Assembly (NCBI GenBank): GCA_013696665.1
Contig: JACCYC010000320.1
Span: 1-13,282, forward strand
Reading direction: 5' to 3'
Origin: Burkholderiaceae bacterium
Lineage (GTDB): Bacteria; Pseudomonadota; Gammaproteobacteria; Burkholderiales; Burkholderiaceae_F
DNA: 13,282 nt
Numbering within the stretch: the first letter of the stretch is position 1; every line of letters starts with the position of its first letter. Shown here piece by piece: positions 1 through 4,999 of the stretch. The position numbers were made by a program, and so were the translations under genes. The notes below the pieces were generated by a model that did not search any database, was not told the DNA's origin, and was given only the letters and a program-made list of their open reading frames with translations.

Positions 1-1080
1 GATGCAATCGGGAGCCTTACCTACGTCGACGATTCCGCGCTTGCGCAGACACGCACTGTTACTGCTTTGACTGAACCGATGGTGCGTCGTCCCACGCCAC
101 AGGCTATGGCGCCAGCGACGAGCACCCCTGACAGCTCACCTCGAACCGATGGTGCCAGGGCGCGACGTCCGCCGCGTCCACGGACGACTCCGCCCGGCGG
201 CGAAAGCAAACAAGCGCTCGGGCCCGTGACTACGCTACGAATTGCACCTGGAGCGCCTGCCACATTGGCCAACCCTGCGTTGCGACGTTCGGCTCCGTTG
301 CCGACTGCGCCCGCCGAAAATCCCGCAGGTCATGGAGAGTCTCACCGCAAGCGCGCGCGCTCGAAACGAGAGCGTGAGTTACTGGAACAGGCCGAGTCCG
401 AGCTCGGCGTACCGACGCTGATCGCGCCCGGGGGCCGCGAACGCGTAGACGCAGGATCGATCGTCGACGGCATCGAGGTGATCGAGCTTGCAGCGTTACC
501 GCGAGAAACCGAGGGTCCATCTTCAAAAACCGGGTACAGCACAAAAATAGAGAGCGAACCTGCGTTCATTCGCGATCAGAAAACCGAGCGACGTGGGTTC
601 TCGGTCATCTTTGGCGGCGGCAGCTTGCTGTTGATCGTTTTGATGGCCGCACAGCTTGCAGTGATTTTTCGCGGCGAGCTATTGGCCCGAGCGCCCCAAA
701 CGCGCGACGTACTGCTGCAGTTATGCGGCGTGTTTTCCTGCACCGTGGGCTGGCCGGCTCACGTCGAGCAGCTCGCGGTGATCGGTAGCGAGCTACAGAC
801 AATCCCCGGCACCGATGTGCTGGAGCTGACGGCAGTAATCCGCAATCGCGCGACTTTCAGGCAGGCACTACCGGCAGTAGAGGTGACCCTGACCGATTCG
901 CGCAATCGCCCGATCGCACGAAAAGTTTTTTCGCCCGCTGATTATCTGGCCGCTGCGGGCGAACCTTCATCACGCCTTGATGATGGATTCGCCGGGGGGA
1001 GCGACTACACGATCCGACTTTTCTTCGAGGCACGGGGGGTACAGGCCGCCGGATTTCTGGTTTATCCGTTTTTTATCTAA
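1..1080 (+). CDS. DUF3426 family membrane protein (5' end beyond window)
   Basis: The frame is open from base 1 to the TAA at 1078-1080, giving 359 visible residues. The gene very probably starts before the window; a TTG at 67 is only the first in-window start option. The visible protein has about 190 residues of Pro/Ala/Arg-rich, low-complexity linker. A single hydrophobic segment follows (about bases 598-680, core GGGSLLLIVLMAAQLAVIF), then a C-terminal domain with LCGVFSC, an IRNRATFRQALPAVEVTLTD stretch, ARKVFSPADYL and a terminal hydrophobic strand. That C-terminal pattern is typical of DUF3426. Family members usually carry an MJ0042-type zinc ribbon at the N-terminus, which would lie outside the window, and often follow prmA in betaproteobacteria. 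The architecture suggests an N-in, C-out single-pass envelope protein. Its molecular function is unknown. The downstream kinase starts 7 bases after the stop, which suggests co-transcription. Confidence 0.85.
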   Translation, partial: DAIGSLTYVDDSALAQTRTVTALTEPMVRRPTPQAMAPATSTPDSSPRTDGARARRPPRPRTTPPGGESKQALGPVTTLRIAPGAPATLANPALRRSAPLPTAPAENPAGHGESHRKRARSKRERELLEQAESELGVPTLIAPGGRERVDAGSIVDGIEVIELAALPRETEGPSSKTGYSTKIESEPAFIRDQKTERRGFSVIFGGGSLLLIVLMAAQLAVIFRGELLARAPQTRDVLLQLCGVFSCTVGWPAHVEQLAVIGSELQTIPGTDVLELTAVIRNRATFRQALPAVEVTLTDSRNRPIARKVFSPADYLAAAGEPSSRLDDGFAGGSDYTIRLFFEARGVQAAGFLVYPFFI

Positions 1081-1087
1081 GGCCGGC

Positions 1088-2023
1088 GTGACAACACTGA
1101 TCTGTGGATCGATCGCGTACGACTCGATCATGGTGTTCAAGGGTCGCTTTGCCGACCACATTCTGCCGCACCAGGTGCATATTCTTAACGTCGCATTCCT
1201 TGTGCCGGAGTTGCGCCGGGAGTTCGGTGGTTGCGCCGGCAACATCGCCTACAACACCAAACTGCTCCAAGGCGATGCCGCGCCAATGGCAACGGTGGGG
1301 CGGGACTGTCAGCCTTACCTGGACCGCCTCGATCATCTTGGCATCGACCGGCGCTTCGTACGCGAGATTGAAACCAGCTTTACCGCTCAAGCGTTCATTA
1401 CCACCGATGCAGATAACAATCAGATAACGGCGTTCCATCCCGGCGCGATGTCTGACTCGCACCTAAACCAGATTCCTGACGACAGTACGGTAAGCCTCGG
1501 CATCGTGGCGCCCGACGGCCGTGCGGGGATGCTGCAACACGCCGAGGAATTTGCCGCCCGTGGTATTCCGTTCATGTTCGACCCCGGACAGGGGTTGCCG
1601 ATGTTCTCGGGTGAAGAGTTGATCGGCTTTATCGACCGCGCAAGCTATCTTGCGGTCAACGATTACGAAGCGAAGCTTCTAACGGACCGCACACAACTGA
1701 CGATTGATCAGTTGGCGAAGAAAGTGCGCGCCCTGGTGGTTACCCATGGCGGCTCAGGTTCCCGGATTTACGTTGATGGCAACACTTTGCAGATCCCCAT
1801 TGCTCCCGTTGGCAAGCCAGTCGACCCGACGGGGTGTGGCGATGCATACCGAGCGGGATTGCTCGTCGGAATTGCCGAGAAAATGGATTGGGAAACCATC
1901 GGCCGACTCGCGGCCACGATGGGCTCGATCAAGATCGAGCATTCCGGCGGGCAGAATCATATGGCAGATCGCGAATCGATCGGTGAACGCTTTCATCAAG
2001 CGTTCGGTTACCGGCCTTGGTGA
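1088..2023 (+). CDS. PfkB-family carbohydrate/nucleoside kinase
   Basis: The 311-residue protein belongs to the ribokinase/PfkB family, ATP-dependent cytosolic kinases of sugars or nucleosides. Visible motifs are the signature-1 glycine cluster GGCAGNIAYN (residues 47-56), the NxxE motif NDYE (191-194), THGGSGS (219-225), and the anion-hole/catalytic motif DPTGCGDAYRAG (246-257) with the expected catalytic base Asp252. The start chosen is GTG at 1088, because the fold's first strand (TTLICGSIAYDS) begins immediately after it and an AAGG at 1079-1082 sits 5 bases upstream. An ATG at 977 in the same frame would lie inside the DUF3426 gene and add 37 unrelated residues. The GCGD variant replaces the more usual GAGD. 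Substrate cannot be read from the sequence; betaproteobacterial relatives include broad-specificity nucleoside kinases, so adenosine, inosine or ribose-type substrates are all possible. Confidence 0.9.
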   Translation: MTTLICGSIAYDSIMVFKGRFADHILPHQVHILNVAFLVPELRREFGGCAGNIAYNTKLLQGDAAPMATVGRDCQPYLDRLDHLGIDRRFVREIETSFTAQAFITTDADNNQITAFHPGAMSDSHLNQIPDDSTVSLGIVAPDGRAGMLQHAEEFAARGIPFMFDPGQGLPMFSGEELIGFIDRASYLAVNDYEAKLLTDRTQLTIDQLAKKVRALVVTHGGSGSRIYVDGNTLQIPIAPVGKPVDPTGCGDAYRAGLLVGIAEKMDWETIGRLAATMGSIKIEHSGGQNHMADRESIGERFHQAFGYRPW

Positions 2024-2045
2024 GCTGCTCGCGTCAGGCAGCGCC

Positions 2046-2576
2046 TTAGATTCTGGCAATAATCATCTGAACGACGTAGGCCGCCAGCAGCAAAACCAGC
2101 GGAGACAAATCAAAGCCGCCGACCGGCGGCAGGACGCGCTGAATCGGTCTTAACAACGGCCGCAACAGCATGCCGAGCGCGGGCGCAAACGGCGCATGCG
2201 GATTAACCCAGCTCACAATTGCGTAGATGATCGTGACCCATACGACGACATTGAGACCCCAGAGAATCAACTGACGCAACGCCGCCAGCAGCACGACGTC
2301 CAATGGAAATTCCGTTCCGCTTATCAGCTGAATCAGCGCGACGACGAGCAGAGTCACCAGAAACGCAGCCGCGATCGACACCCAGTCGATCCTGCCGCGC
2401 GGGGTGAACATCCGGTGCAGTGGACGGACTAGCCAACTTGTCAGGGCAACCACAAACTGCACCACCGGATTGCGGCCCGGCATACCGATCGCAAAAATCC
2501 ATACGCGCAGTATCAGCAGCCCCACAAGCAGCGATCCAAGAACATCCAGCAAAAAGCGGGCAATGTCGATAAACAT
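2046..2576 (-). CDS. YggT family integral membrane protein
   Basis: A 176-residue, strongly hydrophobic protein with the internal duplication of the YggT family. The first unit has NPVVQFVVALTSWLVRPLHR near residues 36-55. The second has SWVNPHAPFAPALGMLLRPL near residues 122-141, followed by RPIQRVLPPVGGFDLSPLVL. Each unit ends in a Pro-rich turn and a membrane helix, giving about four membrane segments at the inner membrane. YggT proteins are widespread and often sit beside proC or cell-division genes; suggested roles in osmotic or K+ handling and division are not settled. Length matches two-unit proteobacterial members. The ATG at 2576 has no strong Shine-Dalgarno, but nothing better lies upstream. 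The gene converges on the PfkB kinase with only 22 bases between the stops and no obvious bidirectional terminator there. A terminator upstream (2660-2684) suggests it has its own promoter. Confidence 0.9.
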   Translation of the reverse strand: MFIDIARFLLDVLGSLLVGLLILRVWIFAIGMPGRNPVVQFVVALTSWLVRPLHRMFTPRGRIDWVSIAAAFLVTLLVVALIQLISGTEFPLDVVLLAALRQLILWGLNVVVWVTIIYAIVSWVNPHAPFAPALGMLLRPLLRPIQRVLPPVGGFDLSPLVLLLAAYVVQMIIARI

Positions 2577-2600
2577 GTCGCGTCGGGGGTTACCGGGATT

Positions 2601-2618
2601 GAATCAGCACGTTGATTC
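2601..2618. repeat. Inverted repeat in yggT leader
   Basis: GAATCA and TGATTC arms (6 bp each, perfect) flank 6 bases, 25 to 42 bases upstream of the yggT start codon. It could be a regulator site or a small leader hairpin. On the minus strand a TAGAAT hexamer (2620-2625) lies just upstream and could act as a -10 element, but no convincing -35 precedes it. Confidence 0.35.
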
Positions 2619-2659
2619 GATTCTAAGCGGCTACTCCACGTGCGCCGTCCGACAGCGCC

Positions 2660-2684
2660 AAAAAAAGGGCGCTCGAAAGCGCCC
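2660..2684 (-). terminator. Rho-independent terminator of the H1-like gene
   Basis: On the minus strand there is a perfect 7-bp GC-rich stem, GGGCGCT/AGCGCCC (2667-2684), closed by a TTCG tetraloop and followed at once by a run of seven or so T (2660-2666). It lies about 20 bases past the stop codon of the histone H1-like gene. Read on the plus strand the hairpin has no T-run, so it acts on minus-strand transcripts. It isolates yggT from the H1-like transcript. Confidence 0.9.
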
Positions 2685-2703
2685 CGCAATAACTCGAACC
2701 AAC

Positions 2704-3174
2704 TTAAGGCCGGCTGCCCGTAGGAAAGGGCCACGCCGCTGCCGGGTTCAGTGCAGTTTTCGCACCGGGAGCCGCGACAGTCGACGGAGCGACCGGTGTC
2801 GGCATCGCAGCGGGCCTCGCTGCGGGCTTGGACATAGACTGCTGTCCAGAAGTTTGGCGCGCGGATGACTTTTTCACAGCCCGCCGCGGCGCCGCCCTTT
2901 TCGTCGCAGCCTTGGTCATCGACTTACGTGCCGATGACTTCTTTGCCGACGATTTCTTGACCGATCTTTTGGCCGACCTCTTCGCGCTTTTTTTAGCTAC
3001 TTTTTTTTTTGCAGCCCCTCTTTTGGCTGCTTTCTTCGCGCTTTTCTTTACTGACTTCTTAGCGGTCTTCTTACTTGAAGGTCGACGCTTTTTAGAAGCT
3101 TTTTTGGAAGATTTCTTCGCCGATTTTTTGGCGGATTTCTTCGCGGATTTCTTAGCAGATTTTTTCGTAGCCAT
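2704..3174 (-). CDS. Histone H1-like (HC2-type) nucleoid protein
   Basis: A 156-residue, extremely basic protein. Residues 1-105 are almost entirely Lys, Ala, Ser and Arg, built from SAKK-type tetrapeptide repeats (for example KKSAKKSAKKSAKKS near residues 4-18). The tail is Ala/Pro-rich and ends in NPAAAWPFPTGSRP. This composition matches the bacterial H1-like/HC2 proteins known from chlamydiae, Bordetella and Burkholderiales, which bind and compact DNA without sequence specificity, resembling the eukaryotic H1 tail. No globular fold is expected. The ATG at 3174 has an AAGGAG 6 bases upstream. The minus strand carries homopolymer A tracts (A10 at 3001-3010, A7 at 2988-2994) within Lys codons. 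An intrinsic terminator follows the stop closely. The repetitive sequence makes copy-number change and sequencing error both plausible. Confidence 0.9.
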   Translation of the reverse strand: MATKKSAKKSAKKSAKKSAKKSSKKASKKRRPSSKKTAKKSVKKSAKKAAKRGAAKKKVAKKSAKRSAKRSVKKSSAKKSSARKSMTKAATKRAAPRRAVKKSSARQTSGQQSMSKPAARPAAMPTPVAPSTVAAPGAKTALNPAAAWPFPTGSRP

Positions 3175-3180
3175 ATGAAT

Positions 3181-3186
3181 CTCCTT
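3181..3186 (-). promoter_or_regulatory. Shine-Dalgarno of the H1-like gene
   Basis: AAGGAG on the minus strand, 6 bases before the ATG at 3174. It is one of the strongest ribosome-binding sites in the window, fitting an abundant nucleoid protein. Confidence 0.8.
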
Positions 3187-3230
3187 CGATGCACGTCAGT
3201 GCGGAGGTTGAGAAGGAAACCCGGCGAGAC

Positions 3231-3247
3231 GCTGTCCTAGGGACAGC
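3231..3247. promoter_or_regulatory. Perfect palindrome upstream of the H1-like gene
   Basis: Arms GCTGTCC and GGACAGC (7 bp, perfect) are separated by TAG, 57-73 bases upstream of the H1-like ATG. No T-run follows on either strand, so it is not an intrinsic terminator. It could be an operator for a dimeric regulator or a stable hairpin in the messenger leader. I do not recognise the motif. Confidence 0.5.
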
Positions 3248-3420
3248 ACCCGTCGAGCCATTCATCGGCGCATGCAGATGCTCTGTCGCCGCGACACCCC
3301 CAGAAATGCGTTTGTGATTCCGCAAATCCGAGTAATGCGCGGAACGGGCAGCGCACTGACCGCTGACGCTGATGAATTCGGGACGGCGCGCGCGATGCAG
3401 CGGAGCTGGACGCGAGCGCA

Positions 3421-3445
3421 ATAAAAACGCCGGGATTGATCCGGC
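3421..3445 (-). terminator. Rho-independent terminator-like hairpin
   Basis: On the minus strand, GCCGG and CCGGC (3445 down to 3429) form a 5-bp stem with a 7-base loop, followed by GTTTTTAT (about 3428-3421). It lies about 350 bases past the nrdB stop and about 250 bases before the H1-like start. It may end the nrdAB transcript with a long 3' tail, end a separate small RNA, or act as an attenuator ahead of the H1-like gene. Confidence 0.65.
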
Positions 3446-3654
3446 ATCTGGATGATCAGAACTGAAAGAAAGAAAGGCGCAGGACCGACTCGTCTCGATA
3501 CGCAATGAAACTCGCGTGGAAGCGGGTTCGTCTGCGCGGGTTGGCCTGTTAGCGGTTCGACTGTGCGGTTCAGTAGTCAATTCGTTGATCAATCGTCGTT
3601 TGTTAAACACACTTGCAAAAAACAAACCGATTGAGCAGTTGAACAATGCATCGC

Positions 3655-3683
3655 GTTTTACGCGCAAAATAATTTCATCGCAA
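3655..3683 (-). promoter_or_regulatory. Possible sigma-70 promoter in nrdB/H1 gap
   Basis: On the minus strand, TTGCGA (3678-3683) and TAAAAC (3655-3660) are spaced 17 bp, each matching 4 of 6 consensus bases. It lies in the AT-richer core and would start transcription near 3648. Output would be either a short RNA of about 225 bases ending at the 3421-3445 terminator or the H1-like messenger. Weak evidence. Confidence 0.25.
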
Positions 3684-3795
3684 GAATTTTCTGCAGCGAA
3701 CATCGATTTGTGTGCGTTTTGTTCCACTGTTCGATCGTTCAACGGTGCTTGATCAATTCGAATCGCTTCATCTGATTGCGCTAGTCCTGCGCGCA

Positions 3796-4935
3796 CTAAT
3801 CCCAAGTAAGCGCGCCACCGCTCTGATATTCGAGCACGCGCGTCTCGAAAAAATTTCGCTCTTTCTTCAGGTCGGTCATCTCGCTCATCCAAGGGAAAGG
3901 GTTTTCTTCCTGCCTGAACAGCGTTTCAATTCCGATCTGCTGGCCGCGGCGGTTGGCGATATAGCGCAGATAACCCTTGAACATCGGCGCGTTGAGGCCG
4001 AGCACACCGCGCGGCATCGTGTCTTCGGCATACGCGTACTCGAGATCGACCGCCTTGTGAAAAAGCGCGCGAATTTCCTCGCGAAACGGCGGCGTCCAGA
4101 GCTGCGGGTTTTCAAGCTTGATCTGATTGATCAGATCGATGCCAAAGTTACAGTGCATCGACTCGTCGCGCAGAATGTATTGGTACTGCTCGGCCGCCCC
4201 CGTCATCTTGTTCTGCCGCCCCAATGCGAGGATCTGCGTGAAACCCACGTAGAAGAACAGGCCCTCCATCAGGCACGCAAAGACGATCAGGCTTCTGAGC
4301 AGCGCCTGGTCGCTTTCGACCGTGCCGGTTGTGAAGTAGGGGTTGGTCAACGTGTCAATGAACGGGATCAGGAATTCGTCCTTGGCGCGGATTGAGGCGA
4401 CCTCGTGATACGCGTTGAAAATTTCGCCCTCATCGAGCCCGAGCGACTCCACGATGTACTGATACGCGTGCGTGTGGAAGGCTTCCTCGAACGCCTGGCG
4501 CAGCAGGAACTGCCGACACTCTGGCGCGGTGATATGCCGATAGGTGCCGAGCACGATGTTGTTGGCCGCCAAGGAATCTGCCGTGACGAAGAACCCGAGA
4601 TTGCGCTTGACCAGCCTGCGCTCGTCGTCGGTGAGTCCGTTCGGGTCCTTCCAAAGCGCGATATCGCGCGACATGTTGACTTCCTGCGGCATCCAGTGAT
4701 TGGCACAGGTCGACAGGTATTTTTCCCAAGCCCATTTGTATTTCAAGGGCACCAGCTGGTTGACGTCGGTTCGCCCGTTGATGATGCGCTTGTCGGCAAC
4801 GTTGACCCTTCGCAATTCGGGCGCATCTGCGACGGATTGCTTTGGCGCGAAAAACGGGGAGTCCACGCGCAATGCGGACGGCGCCATCGGCAGCAACCCC
4901 GCAGACGGCAAGATGTTTTCTTCCCAGGACAGCAT
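3796..4935 (-). CDS. nrdB: Class Ia ribonucleotide reductase, beta subunit
   Basis: This 379-residue protein is the radical-generating small subunit (R2), which supplies the tyrosyl radical used by NrdA to reduce ribonucleoside diphosphates in the cytosol. The full diiron set is present: Asp120 (VTADSLAANN), Glu151 and His154 (EAFHTHAY), Glu224 (CLMEGLFF), Glu258 and His261 (RDESMH). The radical tyrosine is Tyr158, four residues after His154, so this is a Tyr-type class Ia enzyme rather than a Phe-substituted class Ic one. The start is the ATG at 4935 (MLSWEENILP), with GGAG 9 bases upstream. A longer frame to 5037 would overlap the 3' end of nrdA and add 34 unrelated residues. It lies 64 bases after nrdA and probably shares its transcript. 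The C-terminal tail, which docks on NrdA in this family, ends in ALTWD. Confidence 0.97.
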   Translation of the reverse strand: MLSWEENILPSAGLLPMAPSALRVDSPFFAPKQSVADAPELRRVNVADKRIINGRTDVNQLVPLKYKWAWEKYLSTCANHWMPQEVNMSRDIALWKDPNGLTDDERRLVKRNLGFFVTADSLAANNIVLGTYRHITAPECRQFLLRQAFEEAFHTHAYQYIVESLGLDEGEIFNAYHEVASIRAKDEFLIPFIDTLTNPYFTTGTVESDQALLRSLIVFACLMEGLFFYVGFTQILALGRQNKMTGAAEQYQYILRDESMHCNFGIDLINQIKLENPQLWTPPFREEIRALFHKAVDLEYAYAEDTMPRGVLGLNAPMFKGYLRYIANRRGQQIGIETLFRQEENPFPWMSEMTDLKKERNFFETRVLEYQSGGALTWD

Positions 4936-4999
4936 GTTCAGTTTCTCCGCTGCAAGCGCGCGCTGTAGGTGTCTGCGACCAGGTTCATTCGTCCACCCA

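Larger units (their letters stand above)
3175..3795. other. Non-coding region between nrdB and the H1-like gene
   Basis: About 620 bases separate the nrdB stop from the H1-like start, the longest gap in the window. I see no convincing gene. A 246-codon frame reads through on the minus strand, but its translation is unlike any protein and it overlaps the end of nrdB in another frame. The region has three parts. Bases 3560-3775 are visibly AT-richer and contain two copies of the palindrome TTGATCAA (3585-3592 and 3749-3756) and a weak promoter. Bases 3421-3445 form an intrinsic terminator. Bases 3175-3420 are the probable leader of the H1-like gene, with a perfect palindrome at 3231-3247. It could hold the H1 promoter, the nrdAB 3' end and possibly a small RNA. 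Confidence 0.7.

Noticed and set aside
977..1087. Longer start for the PfkB kinase at ATG 977
   Set aside because: It lies inside the DUF3426 gene and adds residues without similarity; GTG at 1088 begins the first strand of the fold and has an upstream AAGG.
2580..2735. Possible tRNA between yggT and the H1-like gene
   Set aside because: One translated frame there contains a phrase often seen when tRNAs are mistranslated (SRLESNQR), but I could not find a cloverleaf with T-loop and acceptor stem; the structure present is a terminator.
3585..3592. FNR/ANR site
   Set aside because: TTGATCAA lacks the 4-base centre of TTGATNNNNATCAA, so it is not a standard FNR site.
3152..3892. Long open frame on the minus strand (246 codons) through the nrdB/H1 gap
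   Set aside because: It overlaps the nrdB 3' end and the H1-like start in other frames, has no recognisable domain, no good ribosome-binding site, and spans a terminator hairpin and AT-rich non-coding sequence.
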